Source: Thermanaerothrix solaris (GTDB taxonomy: Bacteria > Chloroflexota > Anaerolineae > Anaerolineales > Anaerolineaceae). From it: a stretch of 64,000 nucleotides of DNA. The stretch is from assembly GCF_032334255.1 (NCBI RefSeq), contig NZ_JAUHMF010000002.1:496001-560000 (forward strand), in the 5' to 3' direction. Below, in pieces: positions 1-7,799 of the stretch. The notes under the pieces are model-generated. The model worked only from the letters and a program-made list of their open reading frames with translations. It searched no databases and was not told the DNA's origin. Positions within the stretch are counted from its first letter, which is position 1, and each line of letters opens with the position of its first letter. Made by a program: the position numbers and the translations under genes.

Positions 1-288
1 CCCTTCGGGGAGCGTCACGCCGTCCAGGCTGGCACTTTGAATTTCAACATGTTCCAATTGATCCAGGGTTAACTGGCGGAAGGCGTAGGTATAAGGCCCA
101 CCCTCAAAGCGAAAGGTCACCGTTTCTTCAACCTGAATGCGGTTTTCGGCCTGGATTTGGAGCACCACGTCGTAGCGTTCGGCGTAGTAAGCGCGGGCGT
201 CGGCGTTACCTCGGGGTGCCCCCAGCAGCGCCAACAGCCCAATCAGCGTGGCAAGCAAGAGAACAAGGCGTAACTGACGAACGGTCAT
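1..288 (-). CDS. DUF2207-like predicted membrane protein, N-terminal part only
   Basis: Reading the minus strand from an ATG at 288 gives an open frame that runs off the window edge. It begins with a signal peptide or signal anchor (MTVRQLRLVLLLATLIGLLALL), then ERYDVVLQIQAENRIQVEET, matching the start of the extracytoplasmic DUF2207 domain (alternating charged and hydrophobic beta strands with a conserved early aromatic/acidic pattern). Its start overlaps the stop of the upstream CPBP gene in an ATGA arrangement, so the two are probably co-transcribed. The function of DUF2207 proteins is unknown; the C-terminal transmembrane part lies outside the window. Confidence 0.6.
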   Translation of the reverse strand, partial: MTVRQLRLVLLLATLIGLLALLGAPRGNADARAYYAERYDVVLQIQAENRIQVEETVTFRFEGGPYTYAFRQLTLDQLEHVEIQSASLDGVTLPEG

Positions 289-1184
289 TCTGCCCTCCCT
301 GTGTGGGTTGGCTCAACCGTCTGTTCCCTGGTATTGGAACGACGGGAAAGGAGGAACAAATAAACGGTCGCCATGAGGACGAAGGAAATTAAGCCAATGA
401 CCGGGTCGTAGGTGCGCATGTGAACTAGGGCGGGTGAGGGCAGAGCCGAGGCGGGGAAGGTGACCACCAGGGCGGCGTAGAGATTGTTTGCGGCATGCAT
501 GCCCAGGGCATATTCCAACCCGCCGCTGTGCAGTGTTGCCCACGAAAGCACCACGCCGATCCCAAAATAAAGCGGCATCGTCAACCAGGCGCCGTAAGTT
601 TGCACCTCGGGGTTCAAACCGTGCAACGCGGCAAAAATAAGGTTGGGCAAGATCAAAGTGACCCAATACCCCAGACGTGAGCGCCCAATCCATTGGGTCA
701 GGTAACCGCGGAAGATCAGTTCTTCGGTGCTGGTCTGTAAGGGGATGAGCAATATGGCTACCACGGCGTAGGGAAGAAAGCGCGACCAATCGGCGGCCCA
801 AACGTAATTGGAGGGGTTGATGAGCCAGAGAATTGCATCGCTCAAACCGCACAAGAACAGCCACAGGCCAAAAGAGCGCCAAAAGTAGGCCCAGCGCACC
901 CGCCCGGCGGGGTTGATCAGGGCGAGAAGTGGGCGGTGATGGAACAAACGCAAGCCGATGATCAGGCCGAGCAGCCCCCCCAAAGGGAAGGGCAGTAAGG
1001 CAATGACCAAGAGCAATAAGGGCGGAAAGGCATTGAGATCGGTGCTTCCGGTCAGGATAACGGCGATAAGACTGAAGAAAAATGAAACGCTGATGAATAG
1101 CCAGATCACCAGAGCCAGAGTGGCGACATAACGCCAGGCTTCATGGCGTCCTTCGTGTGCCGCGGATAGATAGGAAGAAACCAT
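285..1184 (-). CDS. CPBP family intramembrane metalloprotease
   Basis: 299-residue polytopic membrane protein. The three CPBP/Rce1 motifs are present: EExxxR (E154, E155, R159), FxxxH (F184, H188) and HxxxN (H230, N233/N234). These form the intramembrane metal site in the Rce1 type II CAAX protease family. About eight hydrophobic segments are visible. Bacterial members act in immunity to bacteriocins, protein processing or unknown roles; the substrate cannot be inferred here. The stop overlaps the start of the next minus-strand gene by 4 bp. Confidence 0.88.
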   Translation of the reverse strand: MVSSYLSAAHEGRHEAWRYVATLALVIWLFISVSFFFSLIAVILTGSTDLNAFPPLLLLVIALLPFPLGGLLGLIIGLRLFHHRPLLALINPAGRVRWAYFWRSFGLWLFLCGLSDAILWLINPSNYVWAADWSRFLPYAVVAILLIPLQTSTEELIFRGYLTQWIGRSRLGYWVTLILPNLIFAALHGLNPEVQTYGAWLTMPLYFGIGVVLSWATLHSGGLEYALGMHAANNLYAALVVTFPASALPSPALVHMRTYDPVIGLISFVLMATVYLFLLSRRSNTREQTVEPTHTGRAE

Positions 1185-1317
1185 CTTGACTCCTTGTGCG
1201 GATATTGGGGAATGAAAGCCGTGATGAAATCGGTAAGCATGATGTAGAGGGGAGGGATTGTTTCCCCTATTATAATAACCCTGACAGATTAACGGCGGAT
1301 CAAGGGGCTTTCAAGGC

Positions 1318-3195
1318 GTGGTTAATAATCCAGTTGGGCTGGTTTTGCTGGCGATCGTGGTGCTCTTCTTGCCGGGGGCGGTGTGGGTGGTATGGCGCCA
1401 GCCCACTGATCAGGATGGACTGGAGCAATTGGCCGAGGCGCTAGGGCTTTCAGTGGCTTTAACGGCCTTAGGCGGTTTGCTTTTCTTTATCTTGGGCGAG
1501 AGGCTCACCGGGGGCGACTTGCGCGTGGCCTATGCCGTTCTGGGGATTGCCTGTGCGGGGGGAGTGGCCTGGCGCTTGAGAGGTGTGCGCTGGGCGGAGG
1601 TGCGTTTCTCGCGTTCGATGCTGTGGTTTGGGGTCGGCCTGGGCGCGTTAGCGGGCATCGTGGTTTGGCGGTTCTACCAGGCACGGGGGATGGTCTTCCC
1701 GGCTTGGGTGGATTCGGTGCACCACGTGTTTATCGTGCGCAAGATCATGGCGTTAGGCGGTCTGCCGGAGACCCTGGCACCCGAGATTGAGACGTTTTTC
1801 TCATATCACTACGCGTTTCATCTCATCACGGCCTGGTTTGCCCGTCTGGGCGGTCTAGAAGCCACTGAGGCGGTGTTGTGGCTGGGGCAGGGGTTAAATG
1901 CCCTGGTTGCGCTTTCGGTATATCGGCTGGGGAAGGCACTCTGGGGTGACTCACGACGCTCCGGCCTGGCGGCATTGCTGGTGGGATTTGCCTTTCAGAT
2001 GCCGGCGTACTACCTCGCCTGGGGGCGCTACACGCTTTTAACGGGTTTGGTCATGCTACCTCTGGCGATGGCGGCGGTGGTGGAGATTCTGCGCCGGCCG
2101 GGATCGGTGGAGACGTTCGTGCGCTTGGGAGTGCTCTCAGCAGGCGTGGCCTTGAGCCATTACACGGCATTATTGTTACTGGGGGTGTTTTGCCTGGTGG
2201 TCGTGCTGGGGGTGAGTTGGGGTGTTTGGCGGCTTTCCCCACCGGAAGCGCGTGCGCAACGGCTGCTTCCCCTGGTAGCGCTGGGCCTGGGGTTGGGGTT
2301 GGGCGGTGGTTTGGCATTGCCCTGGTTGTGGCGCGTGATCTGGCACCTGGGCGGGCAGGCGGCGGTGCGGGTGGTCTCGCCGCTGGATGCTTCCCAACTG
2401 GGGTATTGGCGTTATATCCTGGATTTGCTTGGGCCGCGCCACAATCATATCCTGATGGGCTTGGCGGGTTTAGGGGCTATTTATGGTTTAACGCAAGCGC
2501 GTAGCCGTCTCATAGCGGTTTGGGGTTGGGTGTTGGCGTTTTTGATGTTGCCCTGGGGGATACGTCTGGGGCCGTTTCGTCCCGATCACATGGCGATTGT
2601 CCTTTTCCTCCCAGCGGCGGTGTGTCTGGCGGATGGCGGCGTTGGGGGATGGCATTTTATTGTAGATCAACTATCCTCACCCGCGGCGCGCCGTATTGCC
2701 TGGGGAGTGGGGGCAGGGTTAGCGCTGGCGGTTTTGAGCTGGGGAGCTTGGTCCACGCGTACGGTGACCAATCCGACCACGCAACTGGCCGACGCTGCCG
2801 ATAAGATGGCACTGGACTGGGTGCGTGAGAATCTGCCGCCGGAGGCGCGCTTTTTGATCAACGTGACCTCCTGGCAAGGGGGGACATATCGCGGGGTGGA
2901 TGGGGGCTATTGGCTGCTCCCTTATGCCGGGCGCATGAGCATCTTACCGCCAGTGCTGTACGCCTGGGGTGATCCGGAGATCGCAGCGCAGATCAATCGC
3001 TGGGCAGTGCAGGCCGCCGAATTGAAGGATTGTGATGAAGCCTTTTGGCTTCTCGTTAAAGAAGCAGAACTTGAGTATGTATATGTGCGCGAGGGTGTAG
3101 GACGTTTACAACCCGCCGCGCTCAATCAGTGCCGTGGCGTGGTGCCAATCTATCGCCGTCAGGGGGTGTTCATTTATGCTCTGGAAGCGCCGTAA
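1318..3195 (+). CDS. Large polytopic membrane protein, possibly GT-C glycosyltransferase-like
   Basis: 625 residues with roughly 12 hydrophobic helices and a soluble C-terminal tail from about residue 490. A GTG start at 1318 is chosen because AAGGGG lies about 11 nt upstream and no ATG precedes it in a useful place. A TATAAT box at 1271-1276 may be its -10 element, but no good -35 is seen. The segment after helix 4 has an Asp and paired His (DSVHHVFIVRKI) followed by a SYHYAFH segment, reminiscent of the first external loop of GT-C glycosyltransferases. I do not recognise a named family. The C-terminal domain contains paired Cys residues (CDEAFW, NQCRG). Confidence 0.7.
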   Translation: MVNNPVGLVLLAIVVLFLPGAVWVVWRQPTDQDGLEQLAEALGLSVALTALGGLLFFILGERLTGGDLRVAYAVLGIACAGGVAWRLRGVRWAEVRFSRSMLWFGVGLGALAGIVVWRFYQARGMVFPAWVDSVHHVFIVRKIMALGGLPETLAPEIETFFSYHYAFHLITAWFARLGGLEATEAVLWLGQGLNALVALSVYRLGKALWGDSRRSGLAALLVGFAFQMPAYYLAWGRYTLLTGLVMLPLAMAAVVEILRRPGSVETFVRLGVLSAGVALSHYTALLLLGVFCLVVVLGVSWGVWRLSPPEARAQRLLPLVALGLGLGLGGGLALPWLWRVIWHLGGQAAVRVVSPLDASQLGYWRYILDLLGPRHNHILMGLAGLGAIYGLTQARSRLIAVWGWVLAFLMLPWGIRLGPFRPDHMAIVLFLPAAVCLADGGVGGWHFIVDQLSSPAARRIAWGVGAGLALAVLSWGAWSTRTVTNPTTQLADAADKMALDWVRENLPPEARFLINVTSWQGGTYRGVDGGYWLLPYAGRMSILPPVLYAWGDPEIAAQINRWAVQAAELKDCDEAFWLLVKEAELEYVYVREGVGRLQPAALNQCRGVVPIYRRQGVFIYALEAP

Positions 3196-3251
3196 TGTCC
3201 AGACAATTGACGACTTTGCGGGTGATTTTTATACAGATTATTTTGTGAAAA

Positions 3252-3280
3252 TTGCCACCAGACAGCACTTGTGATATACT
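3252..3280 (+). promoter_or_regulatory. Sigma-70-type promoter of the nuo operon
   Basis: TTGCCA at 3252-3257 and TATACT at 3275-3280 are separated by exactly 17 bp. The predicted transcription start is near 3287, giving a leader of about 45 nt before nuoA. It is the only strong promoter-like sequence between the preceding gene and nuoA. Confidence 0.7.
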
Positions 3281-3331
3281 AGGGCAAGATTGTGCCGGTC
3301 AGATAGACAATTCCTATCGTGAGGACCGCTC

Positions 3332-3688
3332 ATGCTTCAAGATTATCTCCCCTTGTTCGTCATTTTGGTCGTTGCCTTTGCCATTGCCCTCATTGCCATC
3401 TTGCTGGGGATGCTCTTTGGCCCACGGCGGCCCACCCCACGCAAGGCGGCGCCGTATGAATCAGGAATTGTACCCTATGGACCGGGGCGGCGGCGAGTAT
3501 CGGTGCGTTTTTACCTCGTAGCCGTCCTTTTTATTCTTTTTGATGTCGAAGTGATTTTTGTGATCTTCTGGGCCGCGGCCGCTCGTCAGTTGGGGTGGCT
3601 TGGCCTGGGGGCAATGCTGGTGTTCCTGGTGATTTTAGAGGTAGCCCACGTCTATGCGTGGAAGAAAGGAGCGCTGGAATGGGACTAG
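3332..3688 (+). CDS. nuoA: NADH-quinone oxidoreductase subunit A
   Basis: 118-residue small membrane subunit of complex I with three transmembrane helices. The conserved segment YESGIVPYGPGRRRVSVRFY and the acidic helix ILFDVEVIFVIFWA identify NuoA (ND3 homologue). It sits in the hinge between the peripheral arm and the membrane arm. It is the first gene of a 14-gene operon in the usual A-to-N order, and its last 10 nt overlap the start of nuoB. Confidence 0.97.
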   Translation: MLQDYLPLFVILVVAFAIALIAILLGMLFGPRRPTPRKAAPYESGIVPYGPGRRRVSVRFYLVAVLFILFDVEVIFVIFWAAAARQLGWLGLGAMLVFLVILEVAHVYAWKKGALEWD

Positions 3689-4161
3689 AACAAAAAACCG
3701 CTCAAATGGGGGTGGTGACGACCACCCTGGAGCAAATGGTCAATTGGGCGCGCACGCGCTCAATGTGGCCGATGCTGTTCGGCCTGGCCTGTTGTGCGAT
3801 TGAGATGATGGCGGCGCAGGCGTCCAGTTATGACCTGAGCCGCTTCGGTATGGAACTGATGCGCGCCAGCCCGCGCCAATCCGATTTGATGATCGTGGCC
3901 GGGCGGGTTTCGCGCAAGATGGCGCCGGTTTTGCGCTTATTATATGATCAAATGCCCGAGCCCAAGTGGGTCATTGCCATGGGCGATTGTGCCTCTTGTG
4001 GCGGCATCTTCAATAACTACGCTATTGTACAGGGTGTGGATGAGGTTGTGCCGGTGGATGTCTATGTGGCGGGTTGTCCGCCGCGTCCGGAAGGATTGAT
4101 CCACGGCATTTTGACCCTGCACGATAAGGTACAGAAAGAAAAACTGACCAAGTGGGCTTAA
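3679..4161 (+). CDS. nuoB: NADH-quinone oxidoreductase subunit B
   Basis: 160 residues from the ATG at 3679; a longer open frame exists upstream but would lie inside nuoA. NuoB carries cluster N2, the last iron-sulfur centre before quinone. The tandem C38-C39 with C104 and C133 are its four ligands, all present. The GDCASCGG and AGCPPRPE motifs are canonical. The GGAG-like sequence within the nuoA tail (AAGGAG at 3665-3670) is a suitable ribosome-binding site. Confidence 0.97.
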   Translation: MGLEQKTAQMGVVTTTLEQMVNWARTRSMWPMLFGLACCAIEMMAAQASSYDLSRFGMELMRASPRQSDLMIVAGRVSRKMAPVLRLLYDQMPEPKWVIAMGDCASCGGIFNNYAIVQGVDEVVPVDVYVAGCPPRPEGLIHGILTLHDKVQKEKLTKWA

Positions 4162-4250
4162 TCCGGCATGCCGGGTAACCCCGTCATCTTAAGTTTATGC
4201 CCGAGGATGGGGGTGCCGGCTGAACGAGTCATAAAGACGAGGTCGGAGTG

Positions 4251-4775
4251 ATGACAAAGGCAAATACCGAGGTTTTGGAAGAGGCGGTAAAGGTCATCAA
4301 GGAACGTTTCGGCGCTACCGAACATCGCTTTCGGGACGAAGTCACGTTGATTATCCCCCCGGAGAACATCATCGAGGCGGCGCAGACGTTGCGCGATACC
4401 TTTGGTTTCAATGTGCTGATTGATGAAACGGCGGTGGATTACTGGCCCCAGACGACGCCGCGTTTTCACGTGGTTTATCATCTCTATTCCATGCCCCATA
4501 ACCTGATCTTGCGCCTGCGCGTTCCGCTCAACGGCAACGCGCCGCATGTGGATACCATGGAAAAAGTGTTTCCCAATGCGAATTGGAAAGAGCGCGAGAT
4601 TTGGGATATGTTCGGCATCGTCTTCGACGGGCACTCGGACTTGCGACGCATCTTGATGCCGGCAGATTGGCAGGGGCATCCGCTACGCAAGGATTATCCG
4701 TTGGGCTACGAAGAGGTGCAGTTCTCGTTCAATGCGGAAGAGATTGATCGCCGCAAGCCTTATGCCAAGTCTTAG
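4251..4775 (+). CDS. nuoC: NADH-quinone oxidoreductase subunit C
   Basis: 174 residues. The 30-kDa subunit signature is seen near the C-terminus (WKEREIWDMFGIVFDGHSDLRRI... then DWQGHPLRKDYPL). It contacts NuoD in the quinone-proximal module. ATG at 4251 is preferred over the adjacent GTG at 4248 because GAGG at 4239-4242 is then 8 nt away. The 86-nt gap after nuoB contains a 12-bp palindrome (CCGGCATGCCGG, 4163-4174). Separate, not fused to NuoD. Confidence 0.95.
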   Translation: MTKANTEVLEEAVKVIKERFGATEHRFRDEVTLIIPPENIIEAAQTLRDTFGFNVLIDETAVDYWPQTTPRFHVVYHLYSMPHNLILRLRVPLNGNAPHVDTMEKVFPNANWKEREIWDMFGIVFDGHSDLRRILMPADWQGHPLRKDYPLGYEEVQFSFNAEEIDRRKPYAKS

Positions 4776-4789
4776 GGGTGGAGTCGGCC

Positions 4790-6019
4790 ATGGTCATGTT
4801 ACGTGAAGTTTCGGTAGATGAACTGCGTCATCTGGTTTCGGAGCGGGCGCTGGCGGGTGAGACCATGTTGTTGAACATGGGGCCGCAGCACCCCAGCACG
4901 CACGGCGTGCTGCGCCTGCTGTTGGAACTGGATGGCGAGATTGTGCTTAATTGCATCCCCGATATCGGCTTTCTGCACACCGGCGTTGAAAAGAACATGG
5001 AAGCCAAGACCTACCAGAAAGCCGAGGTGATGACGGATCGCTTGGATTACCTCAACCCCATCGGCAATAACTTAGTCTACTGCCTGGCGGTAGAAAAACT
5101 GGTGGGATTGGATGTGCCCCCGCGCGCTCAGGCGATCCGAGTGATCTTGGCGGAATTGACACGTATCGGCTCGCACCTGCTTTGGCTGGGCACCAGTTCG
5201 CTTGATTTAGCCGCCATGTCCACCTTCCTTTACACCATGCGTGAGCGCGAAATGATCCTGGACATTTTCGAGATGTGTTCCGGACAGCGCATGATGACTA
5301 CCTACGTCCGTCCCGGTGGGCTATGGCGGGATGTGCCGGTAGAGTTTGAAGATGCGGTGCGGCGGGTGTTGGAGATCATGCCGCGGCGCATTGATGAATA
5401 CGAACGGCTGTTGACCACCAACGAACTCTTCCTGGATCGCACCCGCGGCATTGGGGTGATTACGGCGGAGGAGTGTATCCAATGGGGCATTTCCGGGCCG
5501 GTGGCGCGAGCGGCCGGGTTAAAATACGACTTGCGTAAGGTGCGCCCGTACAGCGGTTATGAACAGTACGAGTTTGATATCCCCACCCAGCAAGATGGCG
5601 ATGTCTATTCGCGCTACTTGGTGCGGGTGGAAGAGATGCGCCAATCCCTGCGCATCATCCGCCAGGCGCTGGATAAACTGCCCTATGGCCCGGTGCGTAG
5701 CAACAACCGCAAATTTGTACCGCCGCCGCGCTCTGAGTTGGGGGTGAGCATGGAGGCGGTGATCCATCACTTCAAGTTGTGGACGGAAGGTTTCTCCGCC
5801 CCCAAGGAATCGGTCTATGCCGCGATTGAAAGCCCGCGCGGCGAATTGGGGGTCTTCCTGGAAGGGGATGGTGGGCCTAAACCCTATCGTGTCCACTATG
5901 TCACCCCCTCGTTTGCCAATTTGCAGGTCATGCCCATCTTGACCCGCAATCACTTTATCGCCGATGTGGTGGGAATCATCGGCAGCATTGATATCGTCCT
6001 GGGAGATTGTGACCGGTGA
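4790..6019 (+). CDS. nuoD: NADH-quinone oxidoreductase subunit D
   Basis: 409 residues, the 49-kDa subunit that forms the quinone pocket with NuoB. Conserved GPQHPSTHGVLR and the C-terminal DVVGIIGSIDIVLGDCDR are present. ATG at 4790 is favoured by GGAG at 4780-4783; an in-frame GTG at 4778 would add four residues directly after the nuoC stop. The last 4 nt overlap nuoE (GTGA). Confidence 0.96.
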   Translation: MVMLREVSVDELRHLVSERALAGETMLLNMGPQHPSTHGVLRLLLELDGEIVLNCIPDIGFLHTGVEKNMEAKTYQKAEVMTDRLDYLNPIGNNLVYCLAVEKLVGLDVPPRAQAIRVILAELTRIGSHLLWLGTSSLDLAAMSTFLYTMREREMILDIFEMCSGQRMMTTYVRPGGLWRDVPVEFEDAVRRVLEIMPRRIDEYERLLTTNELFLDRTRGIGVITAEECIQWGISGPVARAAGLKYDLRKVRPYSGYEQYEFDIPTQQDGDVYSRYLVRVEEMRQSLRIIRQALDKLPYGPVRSNNRKFVPPPRSELGVSMEAVIHHFKLWTEGFSAPKESVYAAIESPRGELGVFLEGDGGPKPYRVHYVTPSFANLQVMPILTRNHFIADVVGIIGSIDIVLGDCDR

Positions 6020-6537
6020 ACACGCTACGCGCTAAGTATGCCGATGAGATTGAGGCCATTTTGGCCAAGTATCCGCCGGAGCATAAGCGCTCGGCGGTGA
6101 TGCCACTGCTCTATCTCGCCCAGCGCGAAGAGGGTTATGTCACTGCGCAGGCGATGGCCGAGATTGCCGAGATCTTGGAGATCTCGATCACGGATGTGGC
6201 CTCGGTGGTGGGTTTTTATTCGCTGTACTATGACCAGCCCCATGGGCGCTACCATATCCAGGTTTGCACCGATTTACCCTGTGCCTTGCGCGGCGCGGAG
6301 GATTTTCTCAAAGCCCTGTGCCAGGCGCTGGGTATTGGGGTGGGACAGGTGACGCCAGACGGGCTTTTTACCGTGGAAGAAGTGAAGTGCATTGGGGCGT
6401 GCCACCGCGCGCCGGTCTTCCAGGTGCAGGGGGATGGCGAGATTGTCTTTCATGAGAACCAAACCTTGGAGACGGCGTTGGCGGTCATTGAAGCCCTGCG
6501 TCAAAAAGCGCACCAAGAGAAGGAGGGCACGGCATGA
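6016..6537 (+). CDS. nuoE: NADH-quinone oxidoreductase subunit E
   Basis: 173 residues, thioredoxin-like 24-kDa subunit of the NADH-oxidising module. The binuclear cluster N1a ligands C84, C89, C125 and C129 are present in the C-x4-C ... C-x3-C arrangement. The GTG start overlaps the nuoD TGA, and the TGA overlaps the nuoF ATG, implying translational coupling on both sides. Confidence 0.96.
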   Translation: MNTLRAKYADEIEAILAKYPPEHKRSAVMPLLYLAQREEGYVTAQAMAEIAEILEISITDVASVVGFYSLYYDQPHGRYHIQVCTDLPCALRGAEDFLKALCQALGIGVGQVTPDGLFTVEEVKCIGACHRAPVFQVQGDGEIVFHENQTLETALAVIEALRQKAHQEKEGTA

Positions 6538-7799
6538 GCGAGTATCTGATTCTGCGCCACCGCGCCATTCCTGGTCTGGAACGTTTGCCGGTGTATTTGG
6601 AGCATCAGGGGTTTGCGGCGTTCAAGAAGGCGGTAACCGAACTCCAGCCGGCCCAGATCATTCAGATGGTCAAGGACTCGGGACTGCGCGGACGCGGTGG
6701 AGCGGGCTTTCCCACCGGGCTAAAATGGTCGTTCCTGCCGAATGACCTGTGGCCGCACTACGTGGTTGCCAACGCGGATGAATCCGAGCCGGGAACCTTC
6801 AAAGATCGTGAAATTATGGAATCCAACCCCTTCCAGTTTTTGGAAGGGCTGATGATTGCATCGTACGCCGTCCAGGCGCGGGTGGCCTATATCTACATCC
6901 GTGGCGAGTACTGGCATATTGCGAAATGGCTGGATCAGAAGATTGCCGAACTGGAACAAGCCGGACTGCTGGGTGAAAACCTCTTCGGCACGGATTATTC
7001 CCTGCGGCTCTATACCCACTTGGGCGCTGGCGCCTATATCTGTGGCGAAGAGACCGCCTTGTTGGAGTCGCTGGAAGGCAAAATCGGCCAGCCGCGCTTG
7101 CGTCCGCCCTTCCCGGCGACGGCTGGACTCTACAACCGCCCCACGGTGGTCAATAACGTGGAGACCCTGGCAAATGTGCCCCTGATCGTGCTCCATGGGC
7201 CGGCCTGGTATCACAACTACGGCACGGATAAAAGCCCTGGCACAAAGGTATTCAGCCTATCCGGTTGTGTTAACCGCCCAGGCAACTACGAACTGCCGTT
7301 CGGGGTGACTTTCCGCGAGTTGATTTTTGAACACGGCGGTGGGGTGCCCGAGGGGCGAACGCTCAAGGCGGTGATGACGGCAGGGGCGTCCTCGGTCTTG
7401 ATCCCGATGGATGAAAGCGTGTTGGATACCCCCATGGATTACGAATCGCTGAACAAATTCGGCGGTTCGCTGGGTTCAGCCTCGGTGATCGTGCTGGATG
7501 ATTCGGTCAACATGGCCTGGCTGACCTATAAGACGGTCAATTTCTTCAAACATGAATCCTGTGGTAAATGCACCCCCTGCCGCGAGGGCACCTACTGGAT
7601 GAATCGCCTGGCCGAACGCATTGCGCGTGGGCAGGGAGAAGCCCGTGAGGTGGAATTGCTCTATCAGGTAGCGCGTCAAATGCAGGGGAAGTGCCTGTGC
7701 GCGCTGGGTGAATTCTCTACCCTGGCGGTGGTTTCCAGCATTGATCGCTTCCGTGCGGATTACGAAGCCGTTGTAACTAAGGAGCCGGTTTATGGGTAA
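6534..7799 (+). CDS. nuoF: NADH-quinone oxidoreductase subunit F, NADH-binding
   Basis: 421 residues, the 51-kDa flavoprotein that oxidises NADH. The FMN/NADH site is seen in RGRGGAGFPTGLKW and GAGAYICGEETALLESLEG, and the N3 cluster in ESCGKCTPCREG with a later Cys (GKCLCALG). The ATG overlaps the nuoE stop; the last 8 nt overlap nuoG. The presence of E, F and G means this complex I uses NADH rather than only ferredoxin or F420H2. Confidence 0.97.
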   Translation: MSEYLILRHRAIPGLERLPVYLEHQGFAAFKKAVTELQPAQIIQMVKDSGLRGRGGAGFPTGLKWSFLPNDLWPHYVVANADESEPGTFKDREIMESNPFQFLEGLMIASYAVQARVAYIYIRGEYWHIAKWLDQKIAELEQAGLLGENLFGTDYSLRLYTHLGAGAYICGEETALLESLEGKIGQPRLRPPFPATAGLYNRPTVVNNVETLANVPLIVLHGPAWYHNYGTDKSPGTKVFSLSGCVNRPGNYELPFGVTFRELIFEHGGGVPEGRTLKAVMTAGASSVLIPMDESVLDTPMDYESLNKFGGSLGSASVIVLDDSVNMAWLTYKTVNFFKHESCGKCTPCREGTYWMNRLAERIARGQGEAREVELLYQVARQMQGKCLCALGEFSTLAVVSSIDRFRADYEAVVTKEPVYG